Origin: Nitrosomonas sp.
GTDB taxonomy: Bacteria; Pseudomonadota; Gammaproteobacteria; Burkholderiales; Nitrosomonadaceae
Direction of reading: 5' to 3'
Assembly: GCA_019635215.1 (NCBI GenBank)
Contig: JAHBZZ010000004.1
Span: 1 to 64,000, forward strand
DNA length: 64,000 bases
Positions 46,401 through 53,758 of this stretch are shown in pieces; position 1 is the first letter of the stretch, and each line of letters begins with the position of its first letter. The notes beneath the pieces are model-generated. The model had not been told where the DNA came from. It searched no databases and saw nothing but the letters and a program-made list of their open reading frames with translations. A program made the position numbers and the translations under genes.

Positions 46401-46590
46401 ATTACTTCAACATGCAACGGTAAGCGCGGATGAAATCAACGAACTTGCACAAGACAGGGCGCTGGCGGCACAAAGCTGGTTGCTGGAGAAAGGTGGCATT
46501 ACCGGGGACCGCGTGTTTGTAACCGGTGTGATGCAAAGCGGAAACACGATTAACGGCAAAGGCAGCCGGGTGGTTTTTACTTTAAAGTAA
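43405..46590 (+). CDS. Large envelope protein with DUF748 domains
   Basis: A 1061-residue protein with an N-terminal membrane anchor (about 18-42). Repeated DUF748/AsmA-like blocks follow, such as PVTVQAIEIKPYTLELSVNG and FYDRFIQPNYHANLTGLQGQ. The C-terminal part contains PFTLLGSMLEQDEELSEIVF and an OmpA-like tail (ALSQILNDRPALRLEIAGHI). AsmA-like proteins form long periplasmic bridges thought to carry phospholipids to the outer membrane. The precise role of this DUF748 branch is not established. Confidence 0.88.
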   Translation: MTQTAKQVQKKPVVTRRRLAIGLGSVLAVIALFGLLGYYWLPGFAKAQLELRLSALLERPVTVQAIEIKPYTLELSVNGFRIGEKADGIDAPETFFAFDHLYVQISPASITQRAPVISAVTLDAPYIRLARDDAHVFNFSDLIDKFAQPSEDEEPALFSISNIALRNGRVEWIDRFKSNHQSISEIDFAIPFIANLDNVDADWVKPHFSARINGASFLLDGKLRPFTDKREATLALKLTDADLMNIAGYLPLPDGISLRSGHFDSDLTLTFKQSDGDSAAITLTGKSSIKRTAIQNQSVRMPYQVDLGKFQINLDQFDLTGRTPSSLVFSLDDVVLSPLSDPSGNTAAVLSLTKLTVDDVKLDFSDKRIVLNAITLDRLKSVFNRDPDGGIALMRFFGSPDTAVSTTPTIQTVSVSIPIPGRKPSSEARTEYAAQAEIRETENRKTEDKADSWVVKINQLRLNAAAIRYTDQTMANVVPMTIDPLDLVAENIDISGEKPLDLRMTAVVNERGSIESHGLLAWAPFVAELNLDLKTVDLVSLQGWASDALNVLLTSGDISFNGNVKAGGSPLKVAVNGQTRLGGFNILDPRMAREVLRWKSLDISGLDFAGDPLKMHMDTVKLEGFYAHVVLQRDGELSLKHIMRQEKAATGASDQTKADIDKTNENDSLPLHIGKILLQQGRIDFYDRFIQPNYHANLTGLQGQIGPIQSREAGVIDIKGAIDKTAPLEIHGSIQPFGSKLMLDITAKAKEIDLPSFSPYSGKYIGYGIEKGKLSVDVHYHVKEGALTAENNVFLDQLTLGARVNSEEAVSLPLELAIALLKNRHGEIDIHLPVKGSIDDPKFSLGGVILEAFVNLITRAVTAPFTLLGSMLEQDEELSEIVFSPGSAVIEIDAENRLQALSQILNDRPALRLEIAGHIDPTRDYEGLKQMRLQRQIVAHKLTADAKKGETRGAFAETELTPDEYSKYLEVEYKAADFEKPANFLGFTKRIPDQEMEQLLLQHATVSADEINELAQDRALAAQSWLLEKGGITGDRVFVTGVMQSGNTINGKGSRVVFTLK

Positions 46591-46596
46591 AAGATA

Positions 46597-46627
46597 GGCG
46601 TTTATAGCCGCGACAGCCATAAACGCC
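46597..46627. terminator. Hairpin between convergent genes
   Basis: GGCGTTTAT and ATAAACGCC form a perfect 9-base stem around a 13-base loop, 7 bases after the DUF748 stop and facing the DUF2780 gene. There is no T run, so termination is plausible but not certain. Confidence 0.45.
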
Positions 46628-46670
46628 AATATTCAGTGGTGGTACGGTGAATTCCGTTGTGGTTCTGGTT

Positions 46671-47282
46671 TTATGGGATATTCAGTGCCGAGTTCAGTAG
46701 GTCGGCGGTTAACTGACCGCTGGTGGTGCGGACATAGTCGGTAACGATGGGAACAAACTGGCCAACCATGTTGGGCGACAGATTGAGCTGCTGAAAAGAA
46801 GCGGCCAATGATGCGGCATTATTCAAAGCGTTGCTCGCACCGGTATTTCCCAGCAATGCGGAAACACCGCCGCCCATCCCCGTCAGCGGACTAGAGACAA
46901 CAGGTGCGGCATTTAACATGTCCGTCATTCCGGGTACCGATTGGGATAGTGAAGAAAAAGCCTGGGGCGTCATGCTTGCTTGAGCCAGCTGAAAGATTGC
47001 GCCGCTGCCGCCCAGCGCCTGTTGCTGGGTAATGCCTAACTGCCGGACAAGAATATCGACCAGACCGACCTGTCCCGGAACAGTGGCCATTTCGGATGCG
47101 GCCGTGGTTCCGGTTGAAATGGCCTGCCTTCCCATCTGAGCGGATTGTTCTATGGAAGCCAGGCCGCTGTCGACCGTGCCCAGCGCGTTACCGCCACCAC
47201 TGTGCGTGGCGCATCCCGTCAAAACTGAAACCATACAGATCGTAGCTGCTGCAGAAAATGTCGGATAGATTTGTTTTTTCAT
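46671..47282 (-). CDS. Lipoprotein with DUF2780-like domain
   Basis: The ATG at 47282 has AGGAG just upstream and gives 203 residues with the lipobox SVLTGC (C25). The C-terminal 120 residues include LVDILVRQLGITQQQALGGS and GAIFQLAQASMTPQAFSSLS, which is the DUF2780 signature (VcgC/VcgE-like). The domain is found in many bacterial secreted proteins, function unknown. The upstream lipoprotein gene lies 52 bases away on the same strand. Confidence 0.85.
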   Translation of the reverse strand: MKKQIYPTFSAAATICMVSVLTGCATHSGGGNALGTVDSGLASIEQSAQMGRQAISTGTTAASEMATVPGQVGLVDILVRQLGITQQQALGGSGAIFQLAQASMTPQAFSSLSQSVPGMTDMLNAAPVVSSPLTGMGGGVSALLGNTGASNALNNAASLAASFQQLNLSPNMVGQFVPIVTDYVRTTSGQLTADLLNSALNIP

Positions 47283-47334
47283 GTATTTCTCCTTTGAATA
47301 GGGTACGGAACATACATCAATCGTCTGCGCGAAA

Positions 47335-47748
47335 TCATTTTTTCTTAAGGATAATGACTTCATCCACGTTGTTATCGTCATCGTAGCTTACTTGAAAAGC
47401 CATTTCACTGCCACTAAAAACAGTCTCAGTCGGCATTCCGACGACTTCCCACAAGCCTAAAGTAACGACATCGGCAACGCTGTGGAAAATAACTCTGCCA
47501 GTTTTGACACCTGTGCTATAACCCTGGGTGAATTTGAATATTTCAATGGTTTTACCGTCACGATCTTCGCTGACGATGGGCGGGCCGAACTCACCCAAAA
47601 GGAGATTCCGCGGTGTTCCGGACTGAAAAAGACTTATCTTTTTGGCATTGGGTTGCTTGGCAGCCATATAGACAGAGCAACCTGATATGGCCAGAAACAT
47701 TGCCAGTGAGACAATCAGCGCGATGGATCGGTAGAAGAAGACGAGCAT
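47335..47748 (-). CDS. Small lipoprotein of unknown function
   Basis: A 137-residue protein with a lipoprotein signal MLVFFYRSIALIVSLAMFLA followed by ISGC (C24). The mature part has a recognisable pattern AKKISLFQSGTPRNLLLGEF and ends in a lysine-rich tail. It resembles small envelope lipoproteins of the SmpA/OmlA-like size but I do not assign a family. It is upstream of the DUF2780 lipoprotein on the same strand and may be co-transcribed. Confidence 0.7.
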   Translation of the reverse strand: MLVFFYRSIALIVSLAMFLAISGCSVYMAAKQPNAKKISLFQSGTPRNLLLGEFGPPIVSEDRDGKTIEIFKFTQGYSTGVKTGRVIFHSVADVVTLGLWEVVGMPTETVFSGSEMAFQVSYDDDNNVDEVIILKKK

Positions 47749-47890
47749 AGCGATGCTGCTTTTCTCTTTTCCACGTTGAAAATGTATCAGTGTAACTATA
47801 ATTTATGCTGCCGGAAAGTGTGTTCTTTACTCAATTCAATCCGAGCGGACATGTAACCGCGCTGCTCAGGCCGGATTGGATGGCTTTGGT

Positions 47891-48340
47891 TTATGGACGC
47901 TGTTTGGATTCTTTATCGGTTTCCCGGTCAACGATTCGGGTCAGTTCTGACAGTTCCATGGATAACAATTGCAATAGATCGTCCATGGTAATAATCCCGA
48001 CCAATTCACCGCTATCATCAATGACAGGCGAACGCCTGACTGCCTTACGGCGCATGTATTGAATCGTTTCGAATATGCCCGCGCTTCCCTTGACGGTCAC
48101 GAACTCGGACGCCATGATATCGCCGACGGTAATTACGGCAGGATCAAGCCCGGTCGCCATGATTTCAACGATGAGATCCCTGTCGGTTACGATTCCCACC
48201 GGCTTCCGGATACTGTTTTGTTCTTCGATGACAACGACATCGCCGACATGGTGTTTTCGCATCAGTCTGGCCGCTTCCAGCGCAGAATCTTCAGTTTCGA
48301 CGATAATCACTTCACGATTGCAAAGTTCACTGATAGGCAT
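47891..48340 (-). CDS. CBS-domain protein
   Basis: The start at 48340 follows GGAG and gives 149 residues. Two CBS domains fill the protein: MPISELCNREVIIVETEDSA to about residue 60, and VGDIMASEFVTVKGSAGIFE to about residue 125. Stand-alone two-CBS proteins bind adenine nucleotides and act as energy or redox sensors. The C-terminal 20 residues are charged. It lies between a lipoprotein and a cold-shock gene with no obvious target. Confidence 0.88.
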   Translation of the reverse strand: MPISELCNREVIIVETEDSALEAARLMRKHHVGDVVVIEEQNSIRKPVGIVTDRDLIVEIMATGLDPAVITVGDIMASEFVTVKGSAGIFETIQYMRRKAVRRSPVIDDSGELVGIITMDDLLQLLSMELSELTRIVDRETDKESKQRP

Positions 48341-48433
48341 CGTTTTCTCCTTTTTTGTAATTCCAGTCAACCAAATTAGCCCTATCTTATAGAGAAAACA
48401 GTGTTATTTCAAAAACAAAACGGTTGATTGCAT

Positions 48434-48463
48434 AAAAAAACCCCGAGAAATCGGGGTTTTTGT
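48434..48463 (-). terminator. Terminator of the cold-shock gene
   Basis: CCCCGA and TCGGGG form a stem with a short GAAA loop, flanked by T on each side (A run on the other), so it can stop transcription in either direction. It lies 21 bases after the cold-shock stop. Confidence 0.8.
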
Positions 48464-48483
48464 TAAGCATTACGCGCCGGCTT

Positions 48484-48687
48484 TTATTGCGGCCTGATGT
48501 TGGCTGCCTGCTTACCCTTGGGGCCGCTGACGATATCAAATACCACACGTTGAGCTTCTTTCAGGGATTTAAATCCTGAAGACTGAATTGCAGAAAAATG
48601 CGCAAACAAATCCTCACCGCCGTCGTCGGGGGTGATGAAACCGAAACCTTTGGAGTCATTGAACCATTTTACAATACCTGTTGCCAT
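48484..48687 (-). CDS. Cold shock domain protein (CspA family)
   Basis: A 67-residue single-domain protein. RNP1 is KGFGFITP (residues 13-20) and RNP2 is DLFAHF (26-31). The closing [10 protein letters not shown] is typical. It binds single-stranded RNA and DNA. The 5' region of about 140 bases on the minus strand may hold a structured leader, but none was folded. Length is exactly that of the family. Confidence 0.95.
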   Translation of the reverse strand: MATGIVKWFNDSKGFGFITPDDGGEDLFAHFSAIQSSGFKSLKEAQRVVFDIVSGPKGKQAANIRPQ

Positions 48688-48951
48688 GAATTTTTCCTTA
48701 GAAAAGTTATAAATTTACAAAGTTTTACGCGCGTGTTTGTTTTAAATGAATGCTTATACAAACACAACGCAAGCTGTCAGCGAATATCAAGGAAAAAAAG
48801 ACCACTAGGTACTGTTCTACAACTTGAATCCATACGACATTGCGGAGTATACGTCAAATGGCGAAAAAAAGTGCAACAACTTTTTCTGTTTCAGGGAATT
48901 AAAGAAGAAGCAAATAAAGGACAGGGAGGTGAGTTTCAGTTTTTTGTCATA

Positions 48952-49368
48952 TCAATACGGTGATTTTAATTCATTGATCGCATTTCTGACAAAATCCCTG
49001 GTGTAGTAGTCATCATCAATGACGTTATCGTTCCAGACTATGATATCCAGATCAATGACCCTCGGACCATACCTGGGAAGCGAGCGGTCACGGCCCAGTT
49101 TGTCTTCCAGGTTTTTCAGATAATGTCTAAATGATTCTTGCGACATCACGGTGTGTATTTTGATTGCGCCGTTGATAAAATCACTTTGGTTGCTGATACC
49201 GATGGGCGCAGTTTTAACCCATTTTGAAATGCCCCTGACATCGGTTTCCTGATGCAGAATGGCAAGTGCGGCCTGTATGTTGATTTCGGGATCAATATTC
49301 GAGCCAACGCCAATAATGCATTCGTTGATTACAGTCGCGGCGTTTATCGGTAATCGGTTATCAATCAT
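48952..49368 (-). CDS. folK: HPPK-like protein (FolK, short form)
   Basis: The start at 49368 overlaps the folX stop by 8 bases. The 138-residue protein has the HPPK blocks ECIIGVGSNIDPEINIQAAL and RSLPRYGPRVIDLDIIVWND, with the ATP/Mg residues of DLD. A standard FolK is about 160 residues and continues with a conserved H-x5-R-x-F block; here that tail is replaced by a short DYYTRDFVRNAINELKSP. Pyrophosphorylation of a hydroxymethyl-pterin is therefore expected but the end is atypical. The pairing with folX suggests a pterin rather than folate role. Confidence 0.72.
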   Translation of the reverse strand: MIDNRLPINAATVINECIIGVGSNIDPEINIQAALAILHQETDVRGISKWVKTAPIGISNQSDFINGAIKIHTVMSQESFRHYLKNLEDKLGRDRSLPRYGPRVIDLDIIVWNDNVIDDDYYTRDFVRNAINELKSPY

Positions 49369-49726
49369 GGGTCCTGCTGCGTGCCGCACTGAGCTCCACC
49401 GATACCGATTCGGCGAATCGCAGCGCATGCGGTTTGTCGACTTCCACTTTGGCAGATCGGACATTTTTATTTTTCATAATTTCATCCAGAACGGATTGTG
49501 TCAATTTCTCCAACATCATGAATTTTTGTTCCTGTACCAATGCGATGATGTTTTTGGTGATAATCTTGTAATTGTAGGAACCGTCAACTGCATCATGCTG
49601 AATGGCGTGCGTCAGATCAACCTCGATAGTCATATTGATAACGACATCCTGCAGCTTGCTGATTTCTTCGTCGTTAAAGCCAATGTAAGTCCTGAGCAGC
49701 AGGTTTTTAATGCGAATGATAGCCAT
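49361..49726 (-). CDS. folX: Dihydroneopterin triphosphate epimerase (FolX)
   Basis: A 121-residue T-fold enzyme. It matches FolX better than FolB: RIKNLLLRTYIGFNDEEISK, then SYNYKIITKNIIALVQEQKF and PHALRFAESVSVELSA. FolX epimerises dihydroneopterin triphosphate at C2', making dihydromonapterin precursors. A separate FolB gene lies at 52459. It overlaps the folK-like gene downstream, so the two are one transcript. Confidence 0.82.
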   Translation of the reverse strand: MAIIRIKNLLLRTYIGFNDEEISKLQDVVINMTIEVDLTHAIQHDAVDGSYNYKIITKNIIALVQEQKFMMLEKLTQSVLDEIMKNKNVRSAKVEVDKPHALRFAESVSVELSAARSRTHD

Positions 49727-49993
49727 GTTACAAGAAGAGTGCGGTGATAATCTCTTGTCTGCGGAGTACGGGTGATAATATCGATAAACAGTGCCGGTAT
49801 CTTTTTACTACATTCTGACAGATCCAACAACTACAATATTACCGCCGCCGGAATTTCTGATCTTTTTAATGGCTGTTTCCGGATTGAGTTGGAATATCGC
49901 TTATTCAGCGGGCGGATGCGTTTTCAATGGAGACATTTGGCTGTGTTAGCAAATCACAGATTGTATATAGCGGTATAAAGCAGAGGAGAAAAA

Positions 49994-50296
49994 ATGGTTG
50001 TAACCATAGTCTATGTTTCGGTTAAACCCGGATATGTTGAAGCTTTCAAGGAAGCCTGCCGGTTAAATCACGAGGGTTCGATCAAAGAACCGGGCAATGT
50101 GCGTTTTGATATTCTGCAGTCGGCGGACGAACCGACCCGGTTTGTGCTCTATGAAGCGTATAAAACACAACAGGATGCTGCCGCGCATAAAGAAACGCCG
50201 CATTATCTGATCTGGCGGGAAACCGTGGCGGACTGGATGGCTGAGCCGCGCCAGGGTGTAGCCTATCAAGGCATATTTCCGGTGGTAAATGCCTGA
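49994..50296 (+). CDS. Antibiotic biosynthesis monooxygenase (ABM) domain protein
   Basis: A 100-residue dimeric ferredoxin-like protein. It begins MVVTIVYVSVKPGYVEAFKE and shows VRFDILQSADEPTRFVLYEA and HKETPHYLIWRETVADWM, the ABM/LsrG-type signature. Members act on quinones or AI-2-like substrates, or merely bind aromatic compounds. AGGAG lies just before the start, and its stop overlaps the alcohol dehydrogenase start (TGATG), so they form an operon. Confidence 0.88.
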   Translation: MVVTIVYVSVKPGYVEAFKEACRLNHEGSIKEPGNVRFDILQSADEPTRFVLYEAYKTQQDAAAHKETPHYLIWRETVADWMAEPRQGVAYQGIFPVVNA

Positions 50297-51495
50297 TGTT
50301 TGAATTTTCCATCGCGCGGTTGCCGCGCATCGAATTCGGTTCGGGCGTTTTTAACAAGCTGCCGGCGATACTCGCCGGTTATGGCACGCATGTTCTGCTG
50401 GTGACGGGGGCACATTCGTACAGAAAACTGCCTGGCTGGCAGTCATTTACCGAGCAACTCAAACTGCAGGGTATGTGCTGGGAACATCGTATTGTTACGC
50501 ACGAGCCTTCTCCCGAATTGATTGACACGACGGTCAATGCATTGTCGGATCGCGCTTTTGATGTTGTTGTCGGCATAGGCGGCGGCAGCGCGCTCGATGC
50601 GGCGAAAGCGATCGCAGGATTGTTGAAGGTACAGCGTACCGTCATGGATTATCTGGAAGGCGTAGGTCCGGAGTTGTCCTATGCGGGCCCGGCTGTTCCG
50701 CTGATTGCAGTACCGACTACCGCCGGCACCGGCAGTGAGGCGACCAAAAATGCCGTATTGAGCGTTCAGGGTGAAAACGGGTTTAAGAAATCTTTCCGGC
50801 ATGAAAAGCTGGTGGCGGAATATGCCGTTGTTGATCCTGAATTATTGGCCGGTTGTCCGTCAGACGTGATTGCAGCCAATGGCATGGATGCACTGACGCA
50901 GTTGCTGGAATCCTATGTATCGACCAAGTCCAATGCGTTTACCGATGCGCTCGCGGTCAGCGGCTTGCAAGCCGTACGCGATGCACTCGTGCCCTTGTAC
51001 CGACTATGTAACCAACAGAATAACGGCACAGCAAAAACATACCGGGAAAAAATGGCTTATGCCGCTTTGTTGTCAGGCATAACACTGGCGCAGGTCGGTT
51101 TGGGTTCCGTGCACGGCGTGGCTTCTCCACTGGGTGCGTTTTATCCGATACCGCATGGTATCGTGTGCGGAACATTGGTGGCATCGGCGACCCGGATCAA
51201 TATCGAGAGTATGCGCGATAGAACGCCTGATAACGTAGCGCTGGAGAAATATGCGCATGTGGCTGAAATACTGTGCCGGAAATCGTTTCATGATCCAGAT
51301 TCGGCGCATACGGCGTTAGTGCAGTTGCTGTCGGACTGGACGCAGGAACTGGAGCTACCACGCTTATCCCGTTTTGGCCTGTCGGAAGCGGGACTGGATA
51401 AGGTTATCGTGCATTCGCGCGGTAGCAGTATGAAGACTAATCCGGTCGTTCTGACAGATCCGGAAATCAGGCGACTACTTATGGCGCGTTTATAG
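50296..51495 (+). CDS. Iron-containing alcohol dehydrogenase
   Basis: A 399-residue Fe-ADH. The NAD-binding segment VVVGIGGGSALDAAKAIAGL is intact, as is PLIAVPTTAGTGSEATKNAV. Metal ligands lie in AANGMDALTQLLESYVS (D) and in GSVHGVASPLGAFYPIPHGI (three His). The substrate is not fixed; short-chain alcohols or lactaldehyde-like compounds are likely. The start overlaps the ABM gene. Pairing with a putative quinol monooxygenase is common but its function unclear. Confidence 0.92.
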   Translation: MFEFSIARLPRIEFGSGVFNKLPAILAGYGTHVLLVTGAHSYRKLPGWQSFTEQLKLQGMCWEHRIVTHEPSPELIDTTVNALSDRAFDVVVGIGGGSALDAAKAIAGLLKVQRTVMDYLEGVGPELSYAGPAVPLIAVPTTAGTGSEATKNAVLSVQGENGFKKSFRHEKLVAEYAVVDPELLAGCPSDVIAANGMDALTQLLESYVSTKSNAFTDALAVSGLQAVRDALVPLYRLCNQQNNGTAKTYREKMAYAALLSGITLAQVGLGSVHGVASPLGAFYPIPHGIVCGTLVASATRINIESMRDRTPDNVALEKYAHVAEILCRKSFHDPDSAHTALVQLLSDWTQELELPRLSRFGLSEAGLDKVIVHSRGSSMKTNPVVLTDPEIRRLLMARL

Positions 51496-51610
51496 CGTCA
51501 TTGTGCAGAACGAAAAAACAACCGGTGATGCTCATTTGCAATAAAACGACCAACCTGAAATAGCTGATCGGGAAGCAGCTTATATCTATAAGTATGGAGT
51601 ATGAAAAAAG

Positions 51611-51697
51611 ATGAGTGACAAAACATTATTATTTGTCGTTTTTGTGGTTTCTACGATTGCACTGATCTATATTGAATATTTTACCGATGGATTTTGA
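51611..51697 (+). CDS. Possible 28-residue membrane peptide
   Basis: ATG 51611 opens MSDKTLLFVVFVVSTIALIY followed by IEYFTDGF and a stop. It is one hydrophobic helix with a short acidic tail. GGAG lies at 51595-51598, which is somewhat distant. Small single-helix proteins like this are often missed; I do not recognise a family. It is convergent with plsY. Confidence 0.4.
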   Translation: MSDKTLLFVVFVVSTIALIYIEYFTDGF

Positions 51698-51722
51698 TTT
51701 CGTTTGACACTGCTGTCGATCG

Positions 51723-52334
51723 TCATGACAGCGTTTTGTTCTGGCCGATGCGGGTCTCTTTGCCAGCCATCAAGTTGGCAATGTTGGATTGATGACGCCA
51801 GATCAGCAACAATGCCATTAAAAATACAGTCAGTGTATGGAATGAAAGGCCGAAAATAAAGTAAGCGTAGACAGGTGAAAGTACTGCCGCAATTAACGCG
51901 GACAACGACGAGTAGCGGGAGATGACAGCGACAGTTATCCAGGTAGCTATCGCCAGCAACCCGAGCAGAGCGTTCAATCCCAGCAATACACCCACTGCGG
52001 TTGCAACGCCTTTGCCACCCTGGAAACGCAAAAATACAGGAAAAACATGTCCCAGAAATACGGCAAGCGCGGCAGCGACAACAGCCGTGTCACCCAGATT
52101 CCACACAGCAGCATACGATTGCGTTAAAACAATAACCAGCCATCCTTTTCCGGCATCACCGATCAGTGTAAACACGGCTGCCGATTTCTTACCGCTGCGC
52201 AGGACATTGGTTGCACCCGGATTTCTTGAGCCGTAAGTCCGCGGATCCGGCAGCTTGAATACCCAGCTTGCAATAAGTGCAAAAGGTATCGAGCCGATCA
52301 GGTAAGCAATGAATAGGAGGGCAAGTAAAGTCAT
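51723..52334 (-). CDS. plsY: Glycerol-3-phosphate acyltransferase
   Basis: The start at 52334 gives 203 residues: MTLLALLFIAYLIGSIPFAL. PlsY motifs are complete: GSRNPGATNVLRSGKKSAA, then GHVFPVFLRFQGGKGVATAV and RYSSLSALIAAVLSPVY. The multispan enzyme moves an acyl group from acyl-phosphate to glycerol-3-phosphate, the first step of phospholipid synthesis. It is divergent from folB, as in many proteobacteria. The longer frame to 52394 has no homology. Confidence 0.95.
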   Translation of the reverse strand: MTLLALLFIAYLIGSIPFALIASWVFKLPDPRTYGSRNPGATNVLRSGKKSAAVFTLIGDAGKGWLVIVLTQSYAAVWNLGDTAVVAAALAVFLGHVFPVFLRFQGGKGVATAVGVLLGLNALLGLLAIATWITVAVISRYSSLSALIAAVLSPVYAYFIFGLSFHTLTVFLMALLLIWRHQSNIANLMAGKETRIGQNKTLS

Positions 52335-52458
52335 CGGAATTAGCGTTACGCTATAAAATGGATTAGAATTTTTACGTATTTTATAGGAAAACAATCACAA
52401 TCAATCATCCTGCGGCCAGTAGGGTGTCCCAATCCTTCGTCAACATTGTCTCCATGAT

Positions 52459-52845
52459 ATGGATATTATTTTTCTTCATGATTTTAAAGTCAAAACCCTG
52501 ATCGGCGTTTATCCCTGGGAACGCAAAGTTGCGCAGACCATACAACTTGATCTCGAAATCGGGTTCTCCAATCAACGTGCCAGTGAAACCGATCATATCG
52601 ATGATGCGATGAATTACGCACTCATCGTACAGGCCATTCATGATATTCTGGATCGCAAGCATTTTTCACTTCTGGAGGCGCTGGCAGAGCATATTGCGCT
52701 GACAATCATGCAGGAATTTGGTTCTCCCTGGGTGAAAGTCAGTGTTGCCAAGCTGGATATTATACGCGGCATCAAAAAGGTCGGTATATGTATCGAACGT
52801 GGATCAAAATCCCCGGGCAGCATACATGAAATCGACAAGCGTTAA
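52459..52845 (+). CDS. folB: Dihydroneopterin aldolase
   Basis: A 128-residue enzyme starting MDIIFLHDFKVKTLIGVYPW, with the FolB block YALIVQAIHDILDRKHFSLL and EALAEHIALTIMQEF. E in LLEALAEHIA and the late K of VAKLDIIRGIKKVGI are the active-site region. It converts dihydroneopterin to 6-hydroxymethyl-dihydropterin in folate synthesis. Divergent from plsY, the classic order. Standard length. Confidence 0.94.
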   Translation: MDIIFLHDFKVKTLIGVYPWERKVAQTIQLDLEIGFSNQRASETDHIDDAMNYALIVQAIHDILDRKHFSLLEALAEHIALTIMQEFGSPWVKVSVAKLDIIRGIKKVGICIERGSKSPGSIHEIDKR

Positions 52846-52915
52846 GTCGCAGATATATTATTTGCGCATCTATTCTGCAGTGGTGCCACCGTTACCAACG
52901 ATCCGGAGACACTGT

Positions 52916-53170
52916 GATCAGTAGCGGAACAGTTCGACTTTATTGTATCGATGGTGAACCATGTATTGAACTGAAAGGCGTATCTCTCAACACTGCGTCC
53001 CAAGGGGCGCCTGCATTTTGAATGCCTTACGGATGATGCTGGAATTCGCCATTCGGCATGACATTAGGTCGATAGTCGAGTTTTTTCCTTTCGACCAGAT
53101 TAATCAGGTACTTTCATACTTGGAAGGCAGCGAGGCACACTACTGCGTTGCGCCCGGTTATATCATGTAA
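52916..53170 (+). pseudogene. Zinc-type alcohol dehydrogenase remnant
   Basis: Bases near 52930-53018 read EQFDFIVSMVNHVLN, a stop, then KAYLSTLRPKGRLHF. This is a zinc alcohol dehydrogenase segment (usual form DFII-STVN-x-LDW-AYL-LRPKGRLHFVG) in which a TGA stands where the TGG tryptophan belongs. In another frame the sequence goes on MMLEFAIRHDIRSIVEFFPF, then DQINQVLSYLEGSEAHYCVA to a stop at 53168, the C-terminus of the same family. One stop and one frameshift make it a clear pseudogene of about 85 residues. Confidence 0.75.
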
Positions 53171-53188
53171 CTACAGCATGTGTATTGA

Positions 53189-53395
53189 TTAACGATAACC
53201 GGCACTATCTTCGTTAAACAGAAATTGCCGGTGTGAGCGTTCCCGGTCCGTGTAGCTGGCCAGTTTTTCTTTGTAATTCCAGCTTGCGGCGGGTATGCTG
53301 CTTGCACCGTTTTCATGGTCATATTGTTGGACGAGATTACCGTAAAGTGCAATCGCTAATCCATAAAGAAACAGGCTAACGAATATATTTTTCAT
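53189..53395 (-). CDS. Small putative secreted protein
   Basis: A 68-residue frame starting MKNIFVSLFLYGLAIALYGN, which is a short signal or anchor helix, then a polar QQYDHENGASSIPAASWNYK and a charged tail. No family is recognised. There is no clear ribosome site and it may be a chance frame. It lies convergent to the alcohol dehydrogenase remnant, in otherwise gene-free DNA. Confidence 0.45.
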   Translation of the reverse strand: MKNIFVSLFLYGLAIALYGNLVQQYDHENGASSIPAASWNYKEKLASYTDRERSHRQFLFNEDSAGYR

Positions 53396-53758
53396 AATGA
53401 TGTGATGCGAAATAATGATTGAACTGAGGAAAATCGTTTTCTGACGTCATGTTTCACGCGCCATCCGTTGCGTGCTATTAATTCAAGAAGACTGCTAACT
53501 ACTTATTTTATCATTTTTTTCTTGATATGCAATCAACCCGGAACGCTGAAACTGCTCAAGATTTTTTTAAGGTTAAAGCGATAAACGCAACGCAGCCACA
53601 GCCAAAGATGTTTACCAGGAGCGTTCGCAGTTTTTCCATAATCTCCGGCATTTTTCCAGCATGTGAAAACAGCGCAGAATCGGGTTGGTTATGCCCCCTG
53701 TCCTGCAAACGGCACTACTTGTGTGGTAATCTATAGTCATCCATTCGAGTACTCTGTT
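53396..53758. other. Gene-free stretch before cysM
   Basis: About 360 bases without a convincing gene. The frame at 53527-53736 has no homology or ribosome site and is not accepted. The cysM promoter should be here, but no good -35/-10 pair was recognised. Confidence 0.4.
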
